This document shows positions 1-13,100 of a stretch of DNA of 64,000 bases, one piece after another. The notes beneath the pieces are model-generated. The model was not told the DNA's origin and made no database searches. It was given only the letters and a program-made list of their open reading frames with translations. The DNA is taken from contig NZ_BBXC01000014.1 in the NCBI RefSeq assembly GCF_001570525.1, positions 21,458-85,457 of the forward strand, given 5' to 3'. The DNA comes from Herbidospora sakaeratensis. Its GTDB lineage: Bacteria > Actinomycetota > Actinomycetes > Streptosporangiales > Streptosporangiaceae. The position numbers and the translations under genes are program-made. How positions within the stretch are numbered: position 1 is the first letter of the stretch; each line of letters opens with the position of its first letter.

Positions 1-1135
1 CGTCGCGGGCCTGCTCGCCTGGACGGCCGCCGGTGGCCCCGCGCTGACCGGCGTGATGCACACCGCCGGCGTGGTCGACGACGGCGTGCTCGACGGGATG
101 AGCCCGGCCCGGCTGGAGGGCGTGCTGGCGCCCAAGGCGGGCGGGGCCGTCCACCTCGACGAACTGACCGCCCACCTCGACCTGTCGGCCTTCGTGTTGT
201 TCTCCTCGGCCACGGCGACCTTCGGCGGCGCCGGCCAGGGCAACTACTCGGCCGCCAACACCTTCCTCGACGCGCTGGCCGAGAACCGGCGCGGCCGCGG
301 CCTGGCCGGTCTGTCGGTGGCCTGGGGCGTCTGGGCCGGCGGCGGCATGGCCGAGGCCGACGCGGCGGTCCGCCGCCGCGTCGGGCGCGGGCCGCTGCGC
401 GCGATGGACCCCCGGCTCGCGCTGCGGGCGCTGGGCCGCGCGCTGGAGACCGGCGAGGCCGCGCTGAACGTGATGGACATGGACTGGGCCCAGGCCGCCG
501 CCGCGATGGGGGACCTGCGGCACGTGCCGCTGTTCCGCGAGCTGCCCGACGTGCGGGCGTTCGCCCCGGCCGCCGGGGCCGGGCCCGAGCCGGTCGCCCC
601 GGCCGAGCTGATCACCCGGCTGGCCGCCCAGCCCGCCGGGGAGCAGGACCGCATCCTCACCGACCTGGTCAGAGCCGAGGTCGCCGCCGTGCTCGGGCAC
701 GACTCCCCGGACTCCGTCGGCGCCGGGCAGGCCTTCCAGGACCTCGGCTTCGACTCCCTCACCGCCGTCGAACTGCGCAACCGGCTGTCCATGGCCACCG
801 CGCAGCGGCTGCCCGCGACCCTGGTCTTCGACTATCCGACCCCCGCCGGGCTGGCCCGGTTCCTCCGGTCGGAGCTCCTCCCGTCGTCCGGCGACGAGAG
901 CCCGGAGGACGCCGAAGAGGCCGAGCTCAGGAAGCTGCTGTCCTCGGTCCCGCTCGCCCTGCTGAAGAGCGCCGGGCTCCTCGACCCGATCCTCGAACTG
1001 GCCGGGGCCCCCGCCGCCGCGCCGGAACCGGAGCAGGAGTCCGTGAGCATCCAGGACATGGACGTCGCCGACCTCATCAAGATGGCCCGCGACCGGGCCG
1101 ACGAGACGGAAACGGGAGCCCACGGTGGCATCTGA
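1..1135 (+). CDS. Type I PKS, 3' fragment: KR C-terminal part, ACP, C-terminal docking domain
   Basis: This is the last part of a modular PKS whose gene begins left of the window; the reading frame is open from base 2. The fragment starts inside a ketoreductase. It keeps the HTAG-VVDDG stretch (an LDD-like B-type signature), the FSS serine region and the GNYSAAN tyrosine/asparagine site, so this KR looks active. An ACP follows with an intact GFDSL phosphopantetheine site near nt 750. The tail (nt about 890-1132) is a docking domain with an LRKLLSS helix, an LLDPILELA helix and an MDVADLIKMA end motif. Its stop overlaps the GTG start of the next PKS by 11 bp, which implies translational coupling. 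Neighbourhood and docking type predict that it hands its chain to the terminal PKS at 1125-15275. How many modules lie upstream is unknown. Confidence 0.93.
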   Translation, partial: VAGLLAWTAAGGPALTGVMHTAGVVDDGVLDGMSPARLEGVLAPKAGGAVHLDELTAHLDLSAFVLFSSATATFGGAGQGNYSAANTFLDALAENRRGRGLAGLSVAWGVWAGGGMAEADAAVRRRVGRGPLRAMDPRLALRALGRALETGEAALNVMDMDWAQAAAAMGDLRHVPLFRELPDVRAFAPAAGAGPEPVAPAELITRLAAQPAGEQDRILTDLVRAEVAAVLGHDSPDSVGAGQAFQDLGFDSLTAVELRNRLSMATAQRLPATLVFDYPTPAGLARFLRSELLPSSGDESPEDAEEAELRKLLSSVPLALLKSAGLLDPILELAGAPAAAPEPEQESVSIQDMDVADLIKMARDRADETETGAHGGI

Positions 1136-4100
1136 GACGGAAGACCTGGTCGCGGCGCTGCGCGGGTCGCTGGTCGACAACGAGCGCCTGCGCCGCCAGA
1201 ACAAACGCTTCATGGCGTCCCTGCGCGAGCCGATCGCGATCGTCGGGATCGGCTGCCGGTTCCCGGCCGGGGTCCGGAGCCCGGAGGACTTCTGGCAGCT
1301 GCTCGTCTCGGGCACCGACGCCGTGACGGGCTTCCCGGCCGACCGGGGCTGGGACACCGCGATGCTCGGCGCGCTCGGGCTCGACGACGGCTCCCCGGCG
1401 GCCCAGGGCGGGTTCGTGCACGACGCGGGCGACTTCGACCCGGCGTTCTTCGGCATCTCGCCGCGTGAGGCGCTGGCCATGGACCCGCAGCAGCGGCTGC
1501 TGCTGGAGACGTCGTGGGAGGCGCTGGAGCGGGCCGGCATCGAGCCGAGGTCGCTGCGCGGCAGCCGGACCGGCGTCTTCGCGGGCGGCAGCTTCCTCGG
1601 GTACGGGACCGGGCTGGAGGGCAGCGGGTCGGAGGGCTACCTGCTGACCGGCACGGCGGCCAGCGTGATCTCGGGCCGGGTGTCGTACACCCTCGGGCTT
1701 GAGGGGCCCGCCGTCACGGTGGACACCGCGTGCTCGTCGTCGCTGGTGGCACTGCATCTCGCCGTGCAGTCGCTCCGGTCGGGGGAGTGTTCGCTGGCGC
1801 TGGCCGGCGGCGTGACCGTGATGGCGACGCCGGGCTCGTTCATCGGCTTCGCCCTGCAGCAGGGCCTCGCCTCCGACGGGCGCTGCCGGTCGTTCGGCGC
1901 GGGGGCCAACGGGACGGGCTGGGGCGAGGGCGCCGCCGTCCTGGTGGTGGAACGCCTGTCGGACGCCCGCAGGAACGGGCACCCGGTGCTGGCCGTGGTG
2001 CGGGGCAGCGCGGTGAACCAGGACGGCGCGTCCAACGGCCTGTCGGCCCCCAACGGCCCTTCGCAGCAGCGGGTGATCAGGGCCGCGCTGGCGAGCGCCC
2101 AGCTGACGGCGGCCGACGTCGACGTCGTGGAGGCGCACGGCACCGGCACGGTGCTGGGCGACCCGATCGAGGCGCAGGCGCTGCTGGCGACGTACGGGCA
2201 GGACCGGCCCGAGGACCGCCCGGTCTGGCTGGGCTCGGTGAAGTCGAACATCGCCCACACCCAGTCGGCGGCGGGCGCGGCCGGGGTGATCAAGATGGTG
2301 CTGGCCCTGCGCAACGGCCTGCTCCCGGAGTCCCTGCACGCCGGCGAGCCGTCCCCGCACGTCGACTGGAGCGCGGGCCACGCCCGCCTGCTGACCGAGG
2401 CGGTGCCCTGGCCGGCGGGCGCGACCCCGCGCCGGGCCGGGGTGTCGGCGTTCGGCATCAGCGGCACCAACGCGCACGTCGTCATCGAGGAGGCGCCCCC
2501 GGCCGGCGAGGCCCCCAAGGAGCCCGCCGACCGCACCCCGGTGCTGACCGGGATCCCGCCCGTCTGGCTGGTCTCCGGCCACACCGAAGCCGCGCTGGCC
2601 GCCCAGGCGGGCCGGCTGGCCGCCGTCGCGGGCGGGTCAGACCCGGTGGACGTCGCCTGGTCCCTGGCCACCACCCGCTCCGTGCTCGACCACCGCGCCG
2701 TCGTGACGGAGGAACTCCTCGACGGGGTGGCGGCGCTGGCCGCCGGCCGGTCGCACCCCGGCGTGTTCTCGGGGCAGGCCCGTCCGGGCCGCGTGGGTTT
2801 CGTCTTCGCCGGTCAGGGCGCCCAGAGGGCGGGCATGAGCGCGGAGTTGTACGCCGCCTCGCCAGTGTTCGCGGAGGTCTACGACCAGGCGATCGGCCTG
2901 ATCGAGGCCGAATTGGGCGTGCCGATCCGCGACGCCGCCCCCGACGTGGCCGACCAGACCTTGTACGCCCAAACCGGCCTGTTCGCCTTAGAGGTCGGCC
3001 TGGTCGCCCTGCTCAAGGCGGCCGGGATCACGCCCGACGTGGTCGCCGGTCACTCGGTGGGCGAGATCGCCGCCGCCCACGCGGCCGGGGTGCTGACCCT
3101 GGAGCACGCCTGCCGCCTGGTCGCGGCCAGAGCCCGGCTGATGCAGGACCTCCCGCCCGGCGGCGCGATGGCCGCCATCGAAGCGGGCGAAGACGAGATC
3201 GACCTGGAACACGTCTCCCTGGCAGCGGTGAACGGCCCGCGCTCGGTGGTCGTCTCCGGCGACCAGGACGCGGTCGACGCCGTCGTCGAGGAGTGGCGCG
3301 CGAAGGGCCGCCGGGTGCGCCGCCTGCGGGTCAGCCACGCCTTCCACTCCGCCCGCATGGACCCGGTCCTCACCGAACTCGGCCAGGTCGCCGCAGGTCT
3401 GGCGCACGCCCGGCCGCTCGTGCCGTGGGCCTCGACGTCGTCGGGCGAGCTCGTGACGGCGCCGGAACCCGGCTACTGGCCGGAGCAGGCCCGGGGCGCG
3501 GTCCGGTTCGCCGACGCGGTCACCACGATGGCCGGCCTGGGCGTCACGGTCTTCGTCGAGATCGGCCCCGACGGCACCCTGTCGGCCATGGGTTCCCTCA
3601 CCCAGGACGCCCCCTTCGTCCCGATGCTCAACCCCGCCCTCCCGGCGGGCCGCGCCGTGCTGACCGGGCTGGCCGAGGCCCACGTGAGGGGCGTGGCGGT
3701 CGACTGGGCGGCCGTCCTGCCGACCGGGCGGCGCGTCGACCTGCCCACCTACGCCTTCCAGCACCAGCGGTTCTGGCCGGTGCCCGGTCCCGTCGCCGCC
3801 GCTCCCGGTTCGGAGACGGAGGCCCGGTTCTGGGCGGCGGTCGAGTGTGGCGACGTGGCGGGGCTGAGCGACGCGCTGATGGTGGACGCCGACCGGCCCT
3901 TCGGCGAGGTGCTGCCGGTGCTGGCGTCGTGGCGGCGGCGCGAGCGCGAGGAGGCCCGCGCGTCCGACGTGCGCTACCGCGTCTCCTGGACGCCGGTCGC
4001 CGACCCGGAGCCGCCGGTGCCCGACCGGCCCTGGCTCGTGGTGACCGGCCCGACCGGCGCGGGCCTGGCCGACGCCTGCGCCGGGGCGCTGGGCGCGACG

Positions 4101-7100
4101 GTCGTCGCCGCCGGGGACCTGACCCGGGAGGCGCTGGCGGCCCTGCTGCCCGCCTCCCCGATCGCGGGCGTGTTGTCCCTGCTGGCCCTGGAAGAGGAGC
4201 CGCTGCCCGGCCACCCCCGGCTGCCCGCCGGTCTGGCCGGGACGGTGGCCCTGATCCAGGCGCTCGGCGACGCGGGAGCCGGCGCGCCGTTGTGGCTGGC
4301 GACCCGCGGCGCGGTGGCCGCCGGACCCGGCGACGCGGTGACGCGCCCCGTCCAGGCGCACGTGCTCGGCGTCGGCCGGGTCGCGGCGATGGAGAACCCC
4401 GACCGCTGGGGCGGCCTGGTCGACCTGCCGGAGACGTTCGACGCGCGGACCGGTGCCCGCCTGGCCGGAGTGCTCGCCGGGTGCGGCGAGGACCAGGTCG
4501 CCATCCGGGCCGCCGGCGTCCGCGCCCGCAGGCTGGTCCGCGCGCCCCGCACGGCCGGGGAGACGGACGTGCCGGAGCGGCTCGCGCGCGGCACCGTGCT
4601 GGTGACCGGCGGGACCGGGGCGCTCGGCGGGCACACCGGAGACTGGCTGGCCGGCCGGGGCGCCGCCCGCGTGGTGTTGCAGAGCCGGTCGGGACCGGAG
4701 GCGCGCGGAGCCGCCGGGCTGGCGGCCCGGCTGGCGAGTAAGGGCACGGCCGTGGCCGTCGTGTCCGGTGACGTGGCCCGCAAGGACGACGTCGCCGGGC
4801 TGCTCACGTGGATCGCCGCCGACGGACCGGCCCTGTCGGGCGTCGTCCACACGGCGGGCGTGCTCGACGACGGCGTGCTCGACCGGATGACCCCCGGCCG
4901 TCTGGAGCGGGTGCTGGCGGCGAAGGCCGCCGGGGCGGCCCACCTCGACGAGCTGACGGCCGGTCTCGACCTGGCCGCGTTCGTGTTGTTCTCCTCGGCG
5001 GCGGCCACGTTCGGCGGCGGCGGGCAGGGCAACTACGCCGCGGCCAACGCCTACCTCGACGCGCTGGCGGAGCACCGGCGGGCGCGCGGGCTGGCCGCGA
5101 CCTCGCTGGCCTGGGGCGCGTGGGCGGGCGGCGGCATGGCCGCGTCCGACGACACCGTCCGGCACCGGGTCGGCAGCGGGCCGACCCGGGCGCTGGACCC
5201 CGGCCTGGCCCTCCAGGTGATGGGACAGGCGATCGAGGGCGGCGAGAGCACGCTGACCGTGTCCGACATGGACTGGGCCGCCATCGCCGCCGGGCTCACC
5301 GACCCCGGCCAGGCCCCGCTGCTCCGCGACCTGCCCGACGTCCGGGCACTCGTCCCGGCAGGCGCGGCGGCGGCCCGACCGGCGGGCGACCTGGCCGCCC
5401 GCCTGACCGGCCGTCCGGCGGCCGAGCAGCACGACGTCATCACCGCCCTGGTCCGGGCCGAGGCGGCGGCCGTGCTGCACCACCCCTCACCGGACACGAT
5501 CGAGGCCGACCGCGCGTTCGGCGACCTCGGCTTCGACTCGCTGACCGCCGTGGAGTTGCGGAACCGGCTCTCGGCCCTCGCCGGGGTCCGGCTCCCGGCG
5601 ACCCTGATCTTCGACTACCCGACCCCTGACCGGCTGGCCCGCCACCTCCGCGCCGAACTCCTCGGCGAGGCCGCGGACCGTCCGGCCGCCGCGCCGATCG
5701 CCGTGGCCGACGGCGAGCCGATCGCGATCGTCGGCATGGGCTGCCGCCTCCCCGGCGGCGTGAACGGCCCCGACCAGCTCTGGGACCTGCTCGTCTCCGG
5801 CGCCGACGCCGTGTCGGGCTTCCCGGCCAACCGGGGCTGGGGCACGGAGACGGGCCGGGGCGGGTTCGTGTACGACGCGGGCGACTTCGACCCGGCGTTC
5901 TTCGGCATCTCCCCGCGCGAGGCGCTGGCGATGGACCCCCAGCAGCGCATGTTGCTGGAGGTGTCGTGGGAGGCGCTGGAGCGGGCCGGCATCGAGCCGA
6001 GGTCGCTGCGCGGCAGCCAGACCGGCGTCTTCGCCGGCGGCACCCCCACGGGCTACGGCGCCGGGCTGGAGGGCAGCGGCTCGGAGAGCTTCCTGCTCAC
6101 CGGCACCGCCGGAGCCGTGCTCGCGGGCCGGGTCTCCTACGCCCTCGGCCTGGAAGGCCCCTCCGCGACCGTGGACACGGCGTGTTCGTCGTCGCTGGTG
6201 ACGCTGCACCTGGCCGCCCAGGCGCTCCGGGCGGGCGAGTGCTCGCTGGCGCTGGCGAGCGGCGTGACCGTGCTGGCCACCCCCGCGCCGTTCGCGGCGT
6301 TCGCGCAGCAGCAGGGCCTCGCCTCCGACGGCCGCTGCAAGTCGTTCGGGGCCGGCGCCGACGGCACGGGCTGGGCCGAGGGCGTGGGCGTGCTCGTGCT
6401 GGAGCGGCTCTCGGACGCCCGGAGGAACGGCCACCCGGTGCTGGCCCTGGTACGCGGCAGCGCGGTCAACCAGGACGGCGCGTCCAACGGCCTGACCGCC
6501 CCCAACGGACCCTCGCAGCAGCGCGTGATCAGGGCCGCGCTGGCCGCCGCCCGCCTGTCGGCCGCCGACGTGGACGTGGTCGAGGCGCACGGCACCGGCA
6601 CCGTGCTGGGCGACCCGATCGAGGCGCAGGCGCTGCTGGCGACGTACGGGCAGGACCGGCCGAGCGACCGCCCGCTGCTCCTGGGCTCGGTGAAGTCGAA
6701 CATCGCGCACACCCAGGCCGCGGCGGGGGCCGCCGGGGTCATCAAGATGGTGCTCGCGCTGCGGCACGGCCTGCTCCCGGCCACCCTCCACGCGGGCGAG
6801 CCGTCGCCGCACGTCGACTGGGACGCCGGCGACATCCGGCTGCTCACCGAGCCGGAGCCGTGGCCCGAGGGCGAACGCCCGCGCCGGGCCGGCGTGTCGG
6901 CGTTCGGCATCAGCGGCACCAACGCCCACGTCATCATCGAGGAACCGCCCCCGGCCGCCGACGCGCCCGCCGCCCCCGCGCGGGTGCCGGTGCTCCCGGC
7001 CGGGCCGCCGGTCTGGCTGGTGTCGGCCCGGTCGGCGAAGGGCCTGGCCGCCCAGGCCGGCCGGCTCGCCGCCCACGTCGCCGCCCGGCCGGACCTCGAC

Positions 7101-10100
7101 CCGGCCGACGTGGCCTGGTCGCTGGTCACCACCCGCTCGGCCTTCGAACACCGCGCGGCGGTCCTGGCCGACCACGCGAGCGGCCTCGACTCCGTCGCCA
7201 CCGGCCGGTCGGCGAGCCGGGTGGTCACGGGCGAGGTCCCGGCGGGCCGCCTGGGCCGGATCGGCTTCGTCTTCGCCGGTCAGGGCGCCCAGAGGGCGGG
7301 CATGAGCGCGGAGTTGTACGCCGCCTCGCCGGTGTTCGCGGAGGTCTACGACGAGGCGATCGGCCTGATCGAGGCCGAATTGGGCGTGCCGATCCGGGAC
7401 GCCGCCGCTGACGTGGCCGACCAGACCTTGTACGCCCAGACCGGCCTGTTCGCACTTGAGGTCGGCCTGGTCGCCCTGCTGAAGGCGGCCGGGATCACGC
7501 CCGACGTGGTGGCGGGTCATTCGGTGGGCGAGCTCGCCGCAGCCCACGCGGCCGGGGTGCTGACCTTGGAGGACGCCTGCCGCCTGGTCGCGGCCAGGGC
7601 TCGGCTGATGCAGGACCTCCCGCCCGGTGGCGCGATGGCCGCCATCGAGGCGGGCGAAGACGAGATCGACCTGGCGAACGTCTCCCTGGCGGCCGTGAAC
7701 GGCCCGCGCTCGGTGGTCGTCTCCGGCGACGAGGACGCGGTCGACGCCGTCGTCGACGAGTGGCGCACGAAGGGCCGCCGCGTGCGCCGCCTGCGGGTCA
7801 GCCACGCCTTCCACTCCGCCCGCATGGACCCGGTCCTGGCCGAACTCGGCCAGGTCGCGGCCCGGCTGGAGCACGCCCCGCCCGCGCTCACGTGGGTGGG
7901 CGCGTTGTCGGGCGAGCAGCTCCCGGCCCCCGACGCCGGATACTGGGCTGCCCAGGCGCGGCGGCCGGTGCGCTTCGCCGACGCCCTCACGACCATGGCC
8001 GCCCAGGGCGTCACCGTGTTCGTCGAGATCGGCCCTGACGGCACCCTGTCGGCGATGGGCGGGGCGGTCCTCGACGGGGACGCCCACTTCGTCCCGGTGC
8101 TGAACCCGGCCCTCCCGGCCGCCGAGGCGGTGCTCACCGGGCTCGCCAAGGCGTACGTCCGGGGCGTGCGGGTCGACTGGCCCGCCGTCCTCCCGGCCGG
8201 GCGGCGGGCCGACCTGCCCACCTACGCCTTCCAGCACCAGTGGTTCTGGCCCGAGCACCCGATGACGGCCGGGCCGCCGGAGACCGGCGGCGGCACGGCG
8301 GCCGAGGCCCGCTTCTGGGCCGCGGTCGAGCACGGCGACCTGACCGGCCTGGCCGGGGCGCTCGACGTGGACGCGGGGCGGCCCTTCAGCGAAGTGGTGC
8401 CGGTGCTGGCCTCGTGGCGGCGGCGCGACCGCGAGGCGGCGGCGGTCGCCGACTGGCGCTACCGGGTCGCCTGGGAGCCGGTCGCCGATCCCGGGCCCGC
8501 CGCGCTGACCGGAACCTGGCTGATCGTGACCGGCGCGGCCGGTCGTGCCCTGGCCGCCCGCTGCGCCCGCGCGCTGACCGGCCGGGGCGCGGACCCGATC
8601 GAGGTCGTGGCCGCCGAGGGCGACGCCGACCGGGCGTCGCTGGCCGCGCTGCTCGCCCCGCACCGGACGGTCGCGGTCGCCGGGGTGGTGTCGCTGCTGG
8701 CGCTGGAGGACGCGGCGCTGCCGGGCCTCCCCCCGGTCTCGGCCGGGCTGGCCGCCACCCAGGGCCTGATCCAGGTGCTCGGCGACGCGGGCGTGGACGC
8801 GCCCCTGTGGGTGCTGACCCGGTCGGCGGTCGCGGCCTGGCCGGGGGACGGCGTGCCCGACCCCGTACAGGCCCAGATCTGGGGGCTCGGACGGGTGGCC
8901 GCGCTCGAACACCCCGACCGGTGGGGCGGCCTGGCCGACCTGCCGCCCGAGCCGGCCGAACGGGACCTGGCGCGGCTGGCCGGAATGCTCGCCGAACGCG
9001 GAGAGGACCAGGTCGCGATCCGCGGCTCCGGCATCACCGCCCGCCGACTGGTCCGCGACCCCTGGCCGGGCGGCGGAACCCGGTGGGAGCCGCGCGGCAC
9101 CGTCCTGGTCACCGGCGGCACCGGCGCGATCGGCGGCCGGGTGGCACGCTGGTCGGCCGGTCGTGGCGCGGCGCGCGTCGTGCTGTCGAGCCGGTCCGGC
9201 CCGGCGGCCGAGGGCGCGGCCCGGCTCGCCGCCCAGCTGGCGGAGGCCGGGACCCGGGCCGAGGTGATCGCCTGCGACGTCGCCGAACGGACGGAGACGG
9301 CCGGGCTGCTGGCCCGGATCGCCGCCGGAGGACCGCCGCTGACCTCGGTCTTCCACACCGCGGGCGGCGAAAGGGGCGGCGCGCTGGAGTCGGGCGGCCA
9401 CCACGACCTCGCCGCGATGCTGGCCCCCAAGGCCGCCGGGGCGACCCATCTCGACGAGCTCACCACCGGGCTCGACCTCGACGCGTTCGTGTTGTTCTCC
9501 TCGATCGCCGCCGTCTGGGGCGGCGGGCACCAGTCGGCGTACGCCGCCGCCAACGCCCACCTCGACGGCCTGGCCGCCAACCGCAGGGCCCGGGGCCTGG
9601 CCGCGACCTCGGTCAGCTGGGGCCTGTGGGGCGGCGGCGGGCTCGGCTCGCGCGACGCCGGCACCGGCGCGCAGATGGCCCGGCGCGGCGTCCGGACGAT
9701 GGACCCCGACCGCGCCGTCGCCGCCCTGGCCGCCGCGCTCGACGCGGGCGACGAACTGGTCACGGTCGCCGACATCGACTGGGACACCTTCGTCCCGGTC
9801 TTCACGCTGCGCCGCCCCAGCCCGCTCCTCGGCGCGCTGGCCCGGGAGGTCCCGGCCGGCGTCCCGGCCCCGGCGACCACCCTCGGCCCGCTGGGCGAGC
9901 GGCTGGCCGCCGTCCCGGCCGCCGAACAGGACCGGATCCTGACCGAGCTCGTGCTGGCCGAGACCGCCGCCGTCCTCGGCTACGACCCGGCCGAGGCGGC
10001 CGAGGTCGTCCAGCCGGGCCGGGCGTTCCGCGACCTCGGCTTCGACTCCCTCGCCGCCGTCGAGCTGCGCGACCGGCTCAACGCGGCCACCGGCCGCAGC

Positions 10101-13100
10101 CTCCCGGCCACCCTGGTGTTCGACCACCCGAACCCGCAGGAGGCGGTGCGGTTCCTGCGGGCCGAACTGCTCGGCGTCGTGCCGGAGACCCCGGCCGAGG
10201 TCACGGCCGCGCCGGCCGACGCCGCCGACCCGGTCGTCGTGGTGGGCCTCGGGTGCCGGTTCCCCGGCGGGGTGCGGCGGCCCGAGGACTTCTGGGACCT
10301 GCTGGTCAGCGGCGCCGACGCGGTCGGGGCCTTCCCCGCCGACCGGGGCTGGGGCCTGACGGCGGGCGAGGGCGGTTTCGTGTACGACGCCGCCGGCTTC
10401 GACGCCGGGTTCTTCGGCATCAGCCCGCGCGAGGCCCTCGCGATGGACCCCCAGCAGCGCATGCTCCTGGAGACCGCGTGGGAGGCGCTGGAGGACGCCG
10501 GGATCGACCCCGAGTCGCTGCGCGGCAGCCGGACGGGCGTCTTCGCCGGGGCGTCCGCCTCGGGCTACGGGCTCGGCGCGGCCGGGGAGGGCACCGAGGG
10601 CTTTCTGATGACCGGCAACGCCATGAGCGTGATCTCGGGCCGGGTCTCCTACACGCTCGGCCTGGAGGGGCCCGCCGTCACGGTCGACACGGCGTGCTCG
10701 TCGTCGCTGGTGGCGCTGCACCTGGCGGTGCAGTCGCTCCGGTCGGGGGAGTGCTCGCTGGCGCTGGCGGGCGGCGTGGCCGTGATGGCCACCCCCGCCG
10801 CGTTCGCGGAGTTCGCCGTCCAGCAGGGGCTGGCCGGAGACGGCCGGTGCAAGTCGTTCGCGGCCGGGGCCGACGGCACCGGCTGGGGCGAGGGCGCCGG
10901 CGTGCTGGTGGTCGAACGCCTGTCGGACGCCCGCCGCAACGGCCACCCGGTGCTGGCCGTGGTGCGCGGCAGCGCGGTCAATCAGGACGGCGCGTCCAAC
11001 GGCCTGACCGCCCCCAACGGACCCTCGCAGCAGCGGGTGATCCGCGCCGCCCTCGCCAACGCCGGGGTGACCGCCGCGGACGTCGACGCGGTCGAGGCGC
11101 ACGGCACCGGAACCGTGCTGGGCGACCCCATCGAGGCGCAGGCGGTGCTGGCGGCGTACGGACGGGACCGGGACCGGCCGCTCTGGCTCGGCTCGGTGAA
11201 GTCGAACATCGCGCACACCCAGGCCGCGGCGGGCGCGGCCGGGGTCATCAAGATGGTGCTGGCCCTGCGGCACGACCTGCTCCCGGCGACGCTGCACGCC
11301 GACGTGCCGACCCCGCACGTCGACTGGTCGGCCGGCGACGTCCGGCTGCTCACCGAGCCGGTGGCGTGGAAGGCGAACGGCCGGGCCCGCCGGGCCGGGG
11401 TGTCGGCCTTCGGCATCAGCGGCACCAACGCCCACGTGATCATCGAGGAGCCGCCGCCCGCCCCGGAGCCCGCGCCCCGCGAGCCGGCCGACCCCGTGCT
11501 GGCCGGCGGACCGGCGGTGTGGCCGTTGTCGGCCCGCACCGCCGACGGCCTGACGGCGCAGGCGGCGCGGCTGGCCGCGCACGTGCGGGCCCGCCCCGAC
11601 CTCGGCGCCGCCGACCTCGGGTGGTCCCTGGCCACCACCCGATCCGCCTTCGGGCACCGGGCGGTGGCCCTGGGCGGCGACCGGGCCGAACTGCTGGCCG
11701 GACTGTCCGCGCTCGAAGCACGCCGGCCGGCCCCGGGCGTCGTCTCCGGCACGCCCTCCGACGCGGGCCGGGTCGGGTTCGTGTTCGCCGGGCAGGGCGC
11801 GCAACGGGCCGGGATGGGCCGCGACCTGCACGCCGCCAGCCCCGTGTTCGCCCGCGCCTTCGACCGGGCGTGCGCCCTGCTGGAGGTCATGCTCGGGCTG
11901 CCCATCGCCGACGTGGTGCTCGGCCGGGCCGCCGACGACCGGGCCGACCAGACCGTGTACGCCCAGACCGGCCTGTTCGCCGTGCAGACCGGCCTGCTGG
12001 CGCTGCTGGCCGACGCCGGGGTCGTCCCCGACGCGGTGGCCGGTCACTCGGTCGGCGAGATCGCCGCCGCGCACGCGGCCGGGGTGCTCACCCTGGAGGA
12101 CGCCTGCGCGCTGGTGGCCGTCCGGGCCCGGCTGATGCAGGCGCTGCCGACCGGCGGCGCGATGGCCGCCGTCGAGGCGGGCGAGCACGAGATCGACCTG
12201 GAGAACGTCTCCCTGGCCGCCGTGAACGGCCCGTCGTCCGTGGTCGTCTCCGGCGACGAGGACGCGGTCGAGGCCGTCGTCGACGAGTGGCGGGCGAAGG
12301 GCCGCCGGGTCCGCCGCCTGCGGGTCAGCCACGCCTTCCACTCGGCCCACATGGACCCGATCCTGGCCGAACTGGGCGAGCTCGCCGCCAAGCTGCGGCA
12401 CGCCGCCCCCTCGGTCCCGTGGATCGGCGCCCTGCACGGCGCCCCGGTCACCGACCCGGGACCGGACTACTGGACCGGCCAGGCCCGCCGGCCGGTGAGG
12501 TTCGCCGACGCCGTCGCCGCCATGGCGGAGCGGGGCGTGCGCACCGTCGTCGAGGTCGGCCCCGACGCCACCCTGTCGGCGATGGGCCTGGCCCCCGAGT
12601 TCGTCCCCCTCCTGCGCCCCGGCGCCGACGCCCCGGCGAGCGTGACGGCGGCGCTGGCCCGCCTCCACGTGCGCGGCGTCCCGGTCGACTGGACGCGGGT
12701 CCGGCCGGCCGCCTCCCGCGTCGACCTGCCCACCTACGCCTTCCGGCGCACCCCCTACTGGCTGCTGCCGCAGCCCGTCACACCGGCGGCGCCGTCGTGG
12801 CGCTACCGGGTCGCCTGGACGCCGCTGCCCGAACCCGCGCCCGCCGCGCCCGGCGGGGCCTGGCTCGTGGTGGCCCCCGCGTCGGGGGCGGCCGGCGACC
12901 TGGTGGCCGACTGCGTGCACGCCCTGTCGGCGGGCGGCGCCGAGGTGACGGTCGCCGAGGTGGCCGCCGGCGAGCTCGACCGGGCCGCGCTGGCGGCCCG
13001 GGGCCTGCCGCCCGGATTGTCCGGAGTGGTCTCGCTGCTGGCCCTCGACGAGACCCCGCTGCCGGGCTCGCCCGTGACCGCCGGTCTGGCCGGCACGCTG

